Source: Papaver somniferum (lineage: Eukaryota > Streptophyta > Magnoliopsida > Ranunculales > Papaveraceae). Taken from it: a DNA stretch of 64,000 bases. Under the pieces are notes generated by a model. It was not told where the DNA came from. It saw only the letters and a program-made list of their open reading frames with translations, and ran no database searches. A program made the translations under genes and the position numbers. The stretch is taken from contig NC_039364.1 of the NCBI RefSeq assembly GCF_003573695.1, positions 67,166,256 to 67,230,255 on the forward strand, in the 5' to 3' direction. Positions within the stretch are counted from its first letter, which is position 1. The number at the start of each line of letters is the position of its first letter. Shown here one piece after another: positions 44,339 to 56,577 of this stretch.

Positions 44339-47300
44339 TATAGATGGTGGATTTTCGACAAAGGGTAGAATTGTAAAACTATACTCCAGATTCGGCAACC
44401 GGATGAGTATTGAGACTCATGTCTCTCATTAAAGCATGAAAGCTCATGTCATAAATCTCTGACTGAGAAGGTTGTCTCTCAGAGTACGTGTAGATGTGTA
44501 GTCTCTCAGCTGAGGCCACAACACATCTCATAAATACTGAGCAATTTCAGTAATTACTCCGGATCCGGCAATCGGATGAGTATCGAGACTCATGTCTCTG
44601 TGCATGAAAGCTCATGCCACCTCTGATGGAGAAAGTCTCTCAGAGAAGATGAAGATGTGCAGTCTCTCAGCTGAGGCCACGACACATCTCATACTGTATA
44701 GAATCGAAAGATTGGGCGGCTCCTAGACAACATGTCTGCTAGTATAGAGCGACAACGTCTTCGGGATGTAACCAGATTTTCCCCGACTATGCAAGAGGAA
44801 TATGACACTCCAGCAAGTTCATATTTCTCAACCCTCAGATAATTAATGCTCCTAGACAGGAAGCCCTTCTAGTACAAAGCCAACAATTAATTATATTAAA
44901 TCATCTAAATATCAAACAACATTCTACGAGCCATCGTCTGAATATCCAGCAATATTCTACGAGCCATCGTCTGAATATCCAGCAATATTCTACGAGTCGT
45001 CAATTAATCGCCTGAATATTCAGCAATATTCTACGATTCCTCGTTATATTTCGTTACTTCAATATGTGGTTCTTCCCAGCAGAATTCCACAGGTTAGTAA
45101 TAAATATTCAACAAAACAGGCATCTGGGCATCAAATAAGCCCTGAAAAAATGGTGCAAGTGTAATTAGAAGATAATACACAGACCAACATTTTGAATGCA
45201 CGAACGAGCATTTTAAAAATATGAACGAACGAGGAACCTATGCAAAATAGGAAGGGAAATAATAATAATAAAATATTAAACAAAAGCGCCAAGGGACGGC
45301 TCACCAGCCGGCCAGTCATGCCGTGACTAGTCCCGCGCCCAATTTTATATTTTACCATATTTTTACTATTTTCACGATCTCATGAAAATCCTCTCGTTCG
45401 AGCAAATTTCCTTTATTTCAAAGAAATTATCTAAATCACATGATTTTATCAAAAATAATAAAATTAGGGAAAGGTGTCGCGGGACCGAGCACCAGCCGGC
45501 CATGTCTTGGCCGTGGCCGGTCCCACACCTCACTTCTCCATCATTTTATTATTTCTCTCAAATTATGAAAATTCCTTGATTTTATGAATTTTCCCTAGAA
45601 TCATGAAAATTACCTAATTTCATGTATTTTTATCTAAATCACATGATTTTATCAAAAAATAATAAAATTATGGGAAGGTGTCGCGGGACCGCCGGCCGGC
45701 CGGTCATGCCTTGGCCGTGGCCGGTCCCACACCTCACGTCCCATTATTTTATTATTCCTTCTCAAATTATGAAAATTCCTTGATTTTATGAATTTTCCCT
45801 AAAATTACCTAATTTCATGTATTTTCTCTAAAATCATGGAAAATATTAAAAAAATTAGGAAAACTTGTGGGACCGGGCTCTAGCCGGCCGGCCATGCCCT
45901 AGCCGGTTCCACACGCCCATTATTTTATTATTATTTGGTGTTTGGTTTCCTGATTTCATGAAAACTCTCTGATTTCAACAAAATATCTTGGTTTTTCAAC
46001 AAATCCCTTTGATTTTATGAAAAATTATCTAAAATCATCAAAATTACATAAAATTGGGAAGAGTGCCTTGGGGCCCGCGCCCATTGGCCAGCCGTCCATG
46101 CCACGGCCATTGCCGGTCCCACACTCCCATTCCCTATTTTATATTTTAATTTATGTCTCTCATCTCATGGAAGTTCCCTAATTTCGCCAAACTCTCCAGT
46201 TTCATGGAATTTCCCTTAAATCAGAGAAAAATACATAAAATCACATAAAACTGGGAAAATCATGTGGGACCGCGTGTCAGCCGGCCAGCCATGCCCTAGC
46301 CGTGGTCGGTCCCACATCTTGTGATTCCTTGTTTATTTATTATTTTCATCATCTCATGTATTTTTGGCGGTTTCAGCAAAACCATGGATTTTGCATATTT
46401 TCTCCAAATGTTGCTCAAACGTGCATCAGAAAATATCAAAATTCTCAGGACTGAAGCACGGACATTCTTAGGACTGAAGCACGGACACTATGGTGACACA
46501 TACACATCCCCTTGACCGACCAAGGGTGACCCTGAGGCTTGCAAACAGCTGGTCCCGCATGTTTTAATGATTTTAACCTAATTCGCTCAGTTGCTCATAT
46601 TAGGTTCGAACTCTTTCCAAACGTTGGAAGTTCGCTCAAACGACATCTACTGGTCCCACGACCATCAAGAGCCGGTCTCATGACCTCTTGGTCTGCCCCT
46701 CATATTTTCTTCATCAGGTTTTATGATTTGTTGCTCACACGAGCATTATTTTACCAACTGGTCCTCAAGAGACTTTGGTATTTTTTGCTCATTCGAGCAT
46801 CTGGGCATTATATGGTGAACCCGTCATCCCATGTAGCCGATCCCGTGTTGATTTGCAATAAATCATCATTTTGGTAAAATTAGGGTTTTGAATCCAGAGC
46901 TCTGCAGAAACGTGACTCTGTGCAGATTCGAACACTCTGATAATTTTATGTTGATTCCATGATTGATATTCATATTTATTTTGCTCGACCCAGCAGTCAG
47001 TAACTTAAATTAATATTTTATTTGGTCCATCTAAAAACAATTCATCAAAAGAACAATATTTGCTCGAACTAGCAATATTCGCTCGAACCGGCAATATTTA
47101 TTCAATTAGCAATATTCGCTCAGACTAGCAATATTTGCTCAAGTCAAAGAATATTGGTTCAACTACCAATATTCAACAATTTAGCAACACAGTTTTTCCC
47201 GTCTTATGTTATAATGATACCTCGTCTCAGCAGACACATTAAATTCATGAGTTTCGAAACATTTGCTAATCATGTTCAACTCAGCGCTACATGGACTCGT

Positions 47301-48046
47301 CGTCCCATAAAGTCAGCAACTGACTCCACAATCACGAGTTTTCAATCGTGTCACATGAGGGATATTAACTAGGGTTTTGGTCTGACGGTCTACGGCACGT
47401 GTGTTCACCCACGACGAGAATGTGAGCAAGTCGTGCAATCAGTTGGAAGAGTCAGCAAAGTAGTGGGTGGAAAGTTAACCAAGTCTCCGCACGATGAGTA
47501 ATTGGTATTAACACGATTCCCCATTTCCCACTCTCTGATTCCAGCAACTGTCACACTTCATGGGGTCATGGTGTTTTCAACTCCGGCATTATAAAATGTC
47601 TCTGAATCCTGATTGAAAAAAGAGGTTTTTCGAACAATCGAACAACATTCGCCAAAACGAGCAATTTCTCATCAAAGTTCATACAGACAATCTTTCGTCT
47701 ACACGAACTCACAGAAATACTCTCAATTGAGCAAAATTCAATCATTCAAAGTATTTTCACGCTGAATTCACAACACACCTACAATCTCAGATCACCATTG
47801 ATCTCACGCATTTCTCAGCTTCCCTCCTACAGATCAACCCATCCTCTCTTGTGACCGAATTGACTCTGGAACGGCCATTGTTCTTGGTTTAGGCCGGGGT
47901 CTTACAGATTGATCTCTCGAACTTAAAGCACTCCCTTCTTGCAGTGCATTTGTGTGAGGTTCAACATTTCGCTCGGTTCAAGGAGTCTCCACACGGTCGA
48001 CTCTTCAATTCCGTAAAAACCAGAAAATCGTTTTTCCCCGCTCACA
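44339..48046 (+). repeat. C 3' LTR (3708 bp)
   Basis: Repeat of 32484-36125, including the hairpin array (45288-46317), the aatattTGCTC repeats (about 47040-47190) and the TATA-like site near 47590. Its first bases TATAGATGG differ from TGTATATGG of LTR1. It ends CTCACA followed by the duplication ATACC. Confidence 0.9.
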
Positions 48047-48096
48047 ATACCATTACCTTGATTGAGAAACTCTCATCCAAGGTTCGGCAACCAAGC

Positions 48097-48495
48097 ATGT
48101 CTCGAATTCTTGAAAGCATGGAGAAAGCCCTTAATCGCGATGGTATTGAAACAAGAGGAAAGAAGAGAACACTGGTTGATGACGAAGTTTTTGATTCATC
48201 TGAGATTCCGTCTGATGTGAACTGCTACCTTGCTTATGATCATCATGATGTTGAACAAGAAGAAATGATTTCTGCTGATGTTGTTTATGATTTCCATAAA
48301 TAATTTGAAGAAGCCAAACTAGAACTTGTTGAAACGCTAAAGAGTTTGGACATGTTAAAAACTGAGTTGAAAAAGGTTTCAGCTGACCTTGTTCTCATGA
48401 AATCTCATGTTCGTGAACTACTGAATGAGGATATTTTCTCTGAAGAGCTCGTAGATACAGTTGATGACAAATTCAAGGGTCTCAAAACTGATTAG
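48097..48495 (+). pseudogene. A second reading frame, coiled-coil protein, one stop codon
   Basis: About 132 residues starting MSRILESMEKALNRDG, with an acidic middle and a heptad-rich coiled coil at the C-terminal half (LVETLKSLDMLKTELKK). One in-frame TAA at about 48301 (DFHK-stop-FEEAK) is the only interruption; the frame ends at TAG 48493-48495. With C removed, a TATA-like tttatatacc lies about 70 bases upstream. I do not recognise the family. It may be a detached part of gag or an accessory protein of the A family. Confidence 0.5.
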
Positions 48496-49838
48496 GAGTC
48501 TGGAAAAATCTAGTTTGTTTTGTTTCTTTCTTATTTCGGTATCTAGAAAACTTCTTTTGAGGATTTTTTTATTGAGAAGGATAACTAGGGTTTGGTATAA
48601 CAAAGATTGTGATTACACATAGCTACTTCCAACGTTTTTCATCTTGCATGTTTTTATATTTATTTATTTAAATTCTATAGTTATTAGAAGATGAACTTGC
48701 AGTATGTAATCATTATTGGTTTAATTATTGCAAAAATTCTTATGAAGTATTTGTGCCTTTACGTTCTCGTGAATCGAGCTAATATTTCATATATGCTCAG
48801 AAGTTAAATCTATTATGTTTTTATAAGCGGAAAATAGAACAAACTCTTTGAGATTTTTCTCACAGTATTGATCTTTTTGTGGTCACACTTTTCTGTTTTA
48901 CTGCTTGACACACTCCGTAAGATTCTCTTATGTTGAAGTAAAATCGAGTAAAATTGTCTCGTTGTTCGTAACTGGCCTTGAGATCAATTTATGTTGATAT
49001 TATGGATACAAATCCTTGTGATTTTTTAATGTCCAAAATCCTTCTTTTTCACGAAAGTAAGGTTACTCATGTTGTTCTCTGGGGAATGACATTTTATGGG
49101 GGAGATTTCTTAAATGAACTTGTGCTTATATGTTATATCTTTGTGGGGAGTGTGGCTGTGGAATTATAAAGGGGATGCTTGCATCTTTTTAATCTCCTAG
49201 GATGAGCGCTAAGTATTTATTACTGTGTGAAATCATCTAAAACAAGTTGATATGAGGAGTTACATTTCAACTATGTTATTATGTAGTATCTTCATCTTCC
49301 TTAAAACTTGAGATTTCTTTTGGTTGTATTCATTACGATCCCACGATTTTTGTACCTTTGTTAATTTTATTGACAAAAAGCGGGAGAATTATTTAGTAGT
49401 TTCATACTACATACATATGGTTTACGTATAATTATGTAAGGGGGAGTGAATCATTTAAGCAATGGGTTTACCTATTAAACAAAAGATGTAAGTAATGATT
49501 AATGGGGAGAAACATATCACCATAGTATTACTTCAGATTTTAGATATAACTGAACTTTGGAGAGAAAATAATAATATTATGTTTCTGTATAACAACAATT
49601 GAGAATATTTGTTTTCAAAAGGTTATTATCGCTATGGAATCGGTTATTCAACAACAATGATGCTGAGTTGAACACGTTCAAAATCATTGCAACTTGAAAT
49701 AATGAAGAGTTCAAGGAGAGTTAGAGAAACCAAGGAAATCAAGAAGACATGGTGGATCGAGAAGTTTTTTCAAAACTTTATTTTTGTTATCCATATGTAT
49801 TAAATAGTTTTGTCACTAAAATTGACAAACGGGGAGAT
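48496..49838 (+). other. Non-coding 3' interior and polypurine tract of A
   Basis: AT-rich, T-rich sequence with no gene. Several ggggag and tgggggag purine runs occur (49100, 49440, 49505). The last, aaacggggagat (49827-49838), directly abuts LTR2 and is the polypurine tract. Confidence 0.65.
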
Positions 49839-51927
49839 TGTTAGAGCATTGCTCGGTCGAACTCACAAGTGTTTATATATCAAGCTTGTTGTCAACTTTA
49901 GTTGCCAAAACTATATCTTGATTTCTAGTCTAAAATTAGTTAAGTCTCGGTCTAGGATAGTGGAGTTGAGAAACGAACCAGTCATCATTTGCGTTCTACC
50001 GTTTGAAGGCGAATATCAACCGAAGCTTTTGGAGAACTTCAACAATAAAAGGTAAGTGAAGACTGAACCACCTATTTCTCAACTTGTATTCGCTTTTCTA
50101 TCCTGAGACGATTGTCGCATAACTAATTAGACTAGCTTGCATAGACAAGAATTTCGAGTCGAGAACTAATTATTTAGTTTACAAATTTCTGAAAATATAA
50201 TGACTAAGCTTAATGAACATTTGTTCTTACTTAATCAAATTCGGTGGAGAACAATTTATGGTTCGGAACCAAACCATGATTCAAGTTTATCGTTCGAAAA
50301 ATAGACTGGAACACTGATATGTGTCATTGTTATTATTCAAGATTGTTTTTAATCGATTTAGAGAAATATTGAACCACCATATTCGAAATTTGTTTGACCT
50401 CGTATTACATGTATTCGTACACGTGGCGGAGTAGCTATATATCGACTTTCAGATTTGTGTGATATGCATACTCGTATGTAAATCATGGGAAAATCTGTTT
50501 GTTTCGTGATCCCGATAGGTATGTATATTCATATACAAACCATTATAGAACTATAGTAAGGGAACTGGATTAAAATAATCAAACCGGTATGCGAGCCAAA
50601 ACAGTTATATGTTTTAAAAACAGTTTAGTACTCAAACCGGTACGTAAACCGAAAATTCTGTGAACTCCGGAACCGGCAAAGGTCCAAAGTTTGCAAACCG
50701 GTACGTGAATTAAAAAGTTCTGTAGACTCCGGAACTTTGAATTAGTTCAAAGTTTGCAAACCGGTATGTCAACTGAAAAGTTCTGTAAGAATCTGGAACT
50801 TAGTGATTGCTAAGTGTGCAAACCAGTTTATGAACTGAGAAGCTCTGTTGACTCCGGAACTCGGTCATTGCATATAAGTTTGCAAACCAGTCCACGTACT
50901 ATGACTCATCTGATTCACGAACAGTTCAAGTACTTGTACTTTGTACATTTACAAACTATGTCGATTGTGATTCAACCGCGATTAAATTATTTGGTTGAAG
51001 TAATTTGCATTTGACCAATTCTCTAATTAACACTAAACTCAGTTGATCACATGATTGTGACTCAATATTAATGTCTTGTGAACATGAAAATGAGTGTTAA
51101 ACTTTTAAGTTCAAACATGCTAGTTTCGGCTAACCATATTGAACATGGTCTTTATACACGGTTCGGTTACGGTTTACCTAACCATAGTGTATATCTTGTG
51201 TATGTGAATAATATTCAAAGCTTTCATCTAACGGTGAATATTGATTTCTCGGTTCCAAAGCTATCTAAGCTTAAACCTAAAGCAACCTAGGCTTTGAAGT
51301 CTATATAAGGGCAACTCTTGCCAACTGGGATCTTTGAATCTTGACACTACTTTTTGGTATATCCTAGTTGTATCTAGATTCGTCCTCTCCAGAAACCCTT
51401 TTAGGGGTTTAACGACTACAAAGACTTCATTGGGATTCGTGAAGCCGGGTCCAGTTATCTTTTATCTTGATAACTTGAGTATCCCGATCTTGATTGTTTG
51501 TGGAGCCTTGCTACATCAATCAAGATAGATAGTGATCAACAAAGTCTCTTCGTCTCATACTTTGTTGATTCCGTAAGTTTTATACTTGTGAGGTGAATAA
51601 TAATCTAAGTTGCACTTCGGGTTGCATAAGTCCGGATTTTGAGGATATGCAAACTTTTGTCTAAGTTTTTATCGATTTCCATCACCTATATCTATTGGAT
51701 GACCCGATCATCCATTTAGATCGTAAATCAGGAAATCAACAAATAGGCTTAATCTGTGGGAGACAGATTTGGTTTAAAGTCTTCAATTGAGTTGAAGCAA
51801 CTCTTAGTTGGTGTGACACTGTCTAAGGGAACCAATTGCACAGAGTCCTGCTGGGATTCAAGAGGCGTAAGGAGCGCGACTGTACCTTAATCGGCGGGAT
51901 ACCTTTTAGGGATCAACTACATTCCGG
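49839..51927 (+). repeat. A 3' LTR, truncated
   Basis: Begins TGTTAGAGCATTGCTCGG and follows the 5' LTR, with many single-base differences, up to actacattccgg (51917-51927). There it is replaced by LINE sequence, so about 450 bp of the LTR end is missing. The U3 repeats and the TATA box (51300-51310) are kept. Confidence 0.85.
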
Positions 51928-54300
51928 TCCAGTGAACATAACATTCTTGTTCATTTATTGACTTAACTAAGACCTCACTATCAGACTCTAGGATAATACA
52001 TTTGTAACCTCTATCAATTGCCAACTCCGTTGCAATCTTCATTGCAAGACACTCTAGTTGCTCCACCTCCTAATCAGCAATCATTATTCCTCCATTGATG
52101 AATTTTCCTATAGCTCCAAGATATTTTCCTACAAAATCTCTCACTATTAGTCTAATTCCTATCGGGAAAAGTTTGCATCACAAAAGAGGCATGAATACTA
52201 ATTTTAGTATAGTTCATATCTGGAGGATATCGTTTCTGAACCTGCAACAGTAGATTGGCATTAGAAACATTTGTATCTGGCCTAGGCCTACATGTATCAA
52301 CCATTGTATGAATTCTGCTAATTGAAATCATTCTGTTAGGCTTAATATTTTGGAATATTAGTGCACATCTATTCTTACAGATAGTCCATAATGCAACCAT
52401 AAGCAGATTTAGTTTATACTCTTTTTCAGGAAGAGATACACCAGCTTGATTGTTTCTTGCATCAAACCAACTTATAATCCAGTGCATTAAGTCACCATAA
52501 TCAGTTAGGATACTACTAACATTTATATTGACACCGAGCCAGAAAGACCTAGCATAAGAGCAGTCTAGAAAGAGATGCTCAGCAGTTTCAAGATTAACAT
52601 TACAAACACAACAATGGGTATCAATGTCCTGCTTGTATCTAAATATTTTATCTTTAGTTGGAACAATATTCTTTAGAAAATTCCAAACAAAAGCTTAACC
52701 TTATGGGGAGATTTACACTTCTGAAGAGCTTTCCAGAAAATATTGGAAACATTTTAGTTTACATCATTACCAGTACTGTACCTACTTAGAACATTATATG
52801 CACTTTTGATAGAAAAGATGCCCTTTCTGTCAGGAAGCCAGATAAGAGTATCTGATCCATTCATAGACACCTGCATAGCTAAAATTTTAGTAGCTGACTC
52901 ATGAGAGAAGGAATCATAAATGAGATGAATATTCCATTCTCTGGTTCCTAGCAAAAATAGATCATTCATTGAAGTCAAATTAGAAGTAGTAGACATACCT
53001 ACAACGGATCTGGAGGGTAATCAAGGCCTATCACGCATTTATCAAGAAAATTCTATATTTGGTACCACACCTAACAGACCAAAAACTGTATTCTTTAATT
53101 ACCTCAATAATTCTATAGATGCCCTTTCAAATCCAAGAGCTATTGTCATTAAGTTTAACTAAGTGAAGATAATTGTTATTGCTAAAATATTTGGCTTCAA
53201 GAATGTTAATCCAAAGTTCATCTTCCTGAGAACTAATTTTCCAAGATAAAATACTTTGTCTTTAAGAATGAAAGTACCGAGTATTATTATCCATATCAAG
53301 GGGATGCCCGTCTCTTTATTTTTCCTTATATAAGCTTGTTTGAATATTGTACCAGTTTTCAAGATCTTTAGTAACGACCTTAACTCTCATAAATTGACTA
53401 TGAGAACTAACCTCTTTCTGGACAGAGTTTAACTAATTTTGGGTATTAGTTATATTTTGTTAAATGTCACCAAATTCAAGCCTATTCCGTTAAGATGGAA
53501 TCATTCTAGTAATTTGTAATTTGTGATCACATTTATGAGAAAGACTATCGATAACATTAACATTCCAAGAATTTTCCATTTGTTGACTAAAAGAGTCATG
53601 ATGCATCCAAGTGCTAATAACTTAAAAGGCCTTTATAGTTTCCTAGAAAGAGAGTCGAAGATTAACAAAATAGGGCAATGGTATGAAGAAACATGGTTCA
53701 TGTTGAGAAATTTGGCCTGAGAAAAGTGTAAGAGCCAATCATTATTTCCTAGATCTATATCTAGTCTGGCTTTCTTAGTACCTGTACCATAACTATTACT
53801 AGTCCAGGTAAAAATCTTTCCCTTCATAACATAGATCTATAAGACCCGAATCTCTAACAATATTTTGAACCCAAGGGTCCAAGCTATCTCCATTCCTAGT
53901 TAAATGGAAATTGAGTTCACCTATAACTAGCCAAGGTTGATAGACATCTTTACTTAGTTCATGGAGAAAACTCCACTGTTTCTTTTTAGGGGCATAAACG
54001 AAACTAAAACCTCAGGTTTACTAGGATCTTGTTTGATGAGAGCATGAATTATCTTATCTGATGTACTGACAATAACACAAGTTATTCCATCTTTCCACAT
54101 AAGAATAAGACCACCACCATAACTAATTTTGTCAATGTAAATATAGTTATGATAGTGAGATTGAGGTCATTATGGGGATGTCTACTTTAGTTTCACAAAG
54201 GAAAACAATATCAGGACTTTGAGTTTTGATTAGGTTAAGAATACCTAGCTTAACCTAATTTGAGATTAACCAATCTCATTAAAGACCCATCAGAGTTAAT
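51928..54300 (-). mobile_element. L1-type LINE fragment lacking the RT core
   Basis: Minus-strand remnants in the right order. The apurinic endonuclease (about 54290-53640) has PDIVFLCETK, GGLILMWKDGI, KIFTWTSN and YHCPILL-type motifs. NNTRYFHS, the segment before RT, is at about 53280. Post-RT sequence ELWINILEAKYF follows at about 53190. The zf-RVT region (about 52996-52500) has LIWLPDRKGIFSIKSAYNVL and CCVCNVNLETAEHLFLDC. The RNase H-like end (about 52080-51930) has AIDRGYKCIILESDSEVL. The RT catalytic palm is missing between the pre- and post-RT pieces. Many stops and shifts make it a dead copy. No poly(A) tail is visible because its 3' end abuts A's broken LTR. Confidence 0.75.
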
Positions 54301-56572
54301 TAGCAACTGTAATTTATAGAAAATTCATGAGCAACTCGAATTAAGATAACAAAGTCACATATCATGTTGTAATCACTTGTGTTGAACCGCCAAGCGGCTG
54401 CCTACGTATCCAAGGGATCAAACACGATCGTAGTTCATCAAGAAATGCCCATCTATAAGCCAATCACCCTGGATAATCCCAAAACTATTAAAGACACCTT
54501 TACTTATAAAGCTTGTTCAAAATATTATAATATTGCTTGACCTCTATGAGTCTACTAATACCTTGAGAAATGCCGCTTGCACTTTGGAAAGATGTTTAAA
54601 TAAACAAATAAAATCCACATGGGTTTAACAATCATACATGAAGCAACATCAACTCCCGATGATCTTCATGCGGTTCAGGGAAAACAAACATCTCCAGAAA
54701 CATTTTGGGATTGCTGCCCAAGAACCCTCGTCCCATAGGATAATTCGTATCCCGCTAACCAGGAATATTTAGGGATTTTTGTCCAAGGACCCTCGTCCCA
54801 TAGGATAACTAGTATCTTGTTAACCAGGAATATTTATGGATTACTTCCCAAGGACCCTCGTTTTATAATCATATGCATACACAATATATCATTAGCATAC
54901 ACAATATATCATTATCATGAGATACTAGTAAAGTTAAAGAAACAGATCAACAATAAGGCATACAGAGAACAAGGTTTAGGCTTCCAAACATGATAAGAAT
55001 CTCATGAAATTATTACCATACCTTACCAAAATCGTATTTAATAGCATGTAATCATTTCACATCAATTCGATAAACACATAAAAGGATAACAAAAGTTGCA
55101 CGTAGATGTATACAAATTCTGTTTTGCAGAGTGTGGCCTTAGTTTCACCAATATTTGTAGTGGCAAATGACACTCGATACTCTTGAATTTTTTTACGGTA
55201 TACTGATGTATCATGGGACCACAACACACTCACAATTCATCAAATTTTAAAGGTTCATTTAAGATATCCTACAAAACTTATCTAGGATAATCTTATACTT
55301 TGAGGAAAATACGATGATGATATCCTTATAAAAAGTGATTAACATATCAATAAACAAATTCCTGCTTGATTAGGTGTAAAGTGGACTATTCGTTATTTGG
55401 AATACAATCATAGTAAGTCTATTATTTTTGGAACTTAACCATGTCCGATCATCATCAAATTTTTACCGAACTTTCATGACTTAGTAAAGAACAACATACT
55501 GAAAACTCATAATGTTCCAAGTCTGGATTTTAAGATATGAATGTTATGAAAATTCATATTGATAAGTACCCTATTGAAAAATTTACAAACTAATTGATGA
55601 TTTATATTAAAACCCAATTTCCGTTTAAAGGCCCTGATTTTCAAAATCTGAAACAAAGCTTCAAAACATGCAATGTAAAATGTTTACCAACTAGCCAATG
55701 TTCTAAATCAATAAAACTTCAATAATCCAAGCTTAATTAACGCAAAACAGCATCAAACTCAATTAGAGAAAGATTTAGTAAAACTAAAAATAGATGAAGG
55801 AGGTCTCTACCTCTAACACAATCAACACCCAGAAAAGTAGCAACGAATCCAACGATTTTCTATTCTCCACACCTCTAATTTGTCCAAAGAGTTTTCTAGA
55901 GCTCTCCCCAAAGAGAATCCCCTTGTGGTGACTAATAATGAGAAAAACATAGATTTGGGGAAAGAAATTCGTCTAAGATCCTAATATACCCGTAATGGGC
56001 CTAAAAAGGTATTTTGACCCCAATTTTGATATGTTTCACCATTTTGACCACATCTTAAGCTTTGGACTTCGAATTTGGGTGGTTCAAAAGGCTATTGACT
56101 CATTACACATGCTTATATCGTTTTTCGCAGGGTAAAACCGAATCCAGGCTCAAAGTTTTGATTGTATCTCATCCCCAATGGGCGTAATAGACTTTATTTT
56201 TATATGATGATTGATATTCTTCTACACGACCCGAGTCATATTAGTTTAATGAATTTTTGCCATTAAATATGAAAATTTGAGGATTTCATGGAGCATCAAG
56301 AAGACACTCTAATAAACTGAATTTATATAATAATCTTGTTACGAGAATTATAAAATACCCATATGAAATGACATAATGACGTGGGTATTCCAGTTTTGTT
56401 GATTATCTTCTACTCATGATATTCAATAAGTTAATAACGAACAAAATCATCGACTATCAAACAAGGTAACACTTCAATTGTTATTTATTTGAGTAAGTGA
56501 AAGAAACTTAGGAAATATTTATCTGTTGTTGGATCCAAAATTACTGATAATGAGATTCTAGTTTGTGATTTG
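54301..56572 (-). repeat. LTR-like remnant, not securely classified
   Basis: No coding support. The phrase ggctgcctacgtatcc (54394-54409) is one I associate with plant gypsy LTRs. 54700-54860 holds three copies of a roughly 60-bp unit (aaggaccctcgtcccatagg), and acacaatatatcatta is duplicated at 54890-54915. The minus-strand region around 55800-56050 resembles a transcribed LTR leader. No second copy or clear ends are in the window. Confidence 0.3.
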
Positions 56573-56577
56573 AATGG

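Larger units (their letters stand above)
32484..48046 (+). mobile_element. Element C: 15.6-kb Tat/Ogre-like LTR element with an antisense PMD gene
   Basis: LTR1 (32484-36125) and LTR2 (44339-48046) are closely similar over their length. Perfect target duplications ATACC flank it (32479-32483 and 48047-48051). From left to right: LTR, PBS, gag, protease, a second gag-like piece, an integrase C-terminal piece, a long antisense spliced gene, repeat-rich spacer, PPT, LTR. RT, RNase H and the integrase catalytic core are deleted, so it is non-autonomous. It is inserted in the interior of element A. PBS, gag and size place it in the Tat clade, with element E as a relative. Confidence 0.9.
18862..51927 (+). 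mobile_element. Element A: old non-autonomous copia-type element carrying two nested insertions
   Basis: The 5' LTR (18862-20598 plus 29919-30745, about 2.56 kb once B is removed) matches the 3' LTR at 49839-51927 with clearly more differences than the LTRs of B or C show, so A is the oldest of the three. A degenerate initiator-Met primer site follows the 5' LTR, and PPT acggggagat precedes the 3' LTR. The interior (30746-32483 joined to 48047-49838) holds gag remnants and a second small reading frame, with no protease, integrase or RT. The 3' LTR is cut at about 51927. Long LTRs suggest a SIRE/Maximus-like lineage, but that is inference. Confidence 0.8.

Noticed and set aside
32490..44345. 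LTR boundaries of C set at TGGTGGATTTTCG
   Set aside because: That choice gives no target duplication. Starting six bases earlier (TGTATA / TATAGA) yields perfect ATACC duplications on both sides.
54394..54409. Firm assignment of 54301-56572 to a named gypsy family
   Set aside because: Only one short remembered phrase supports it; no paired LTR, PBS or coding region is visible.
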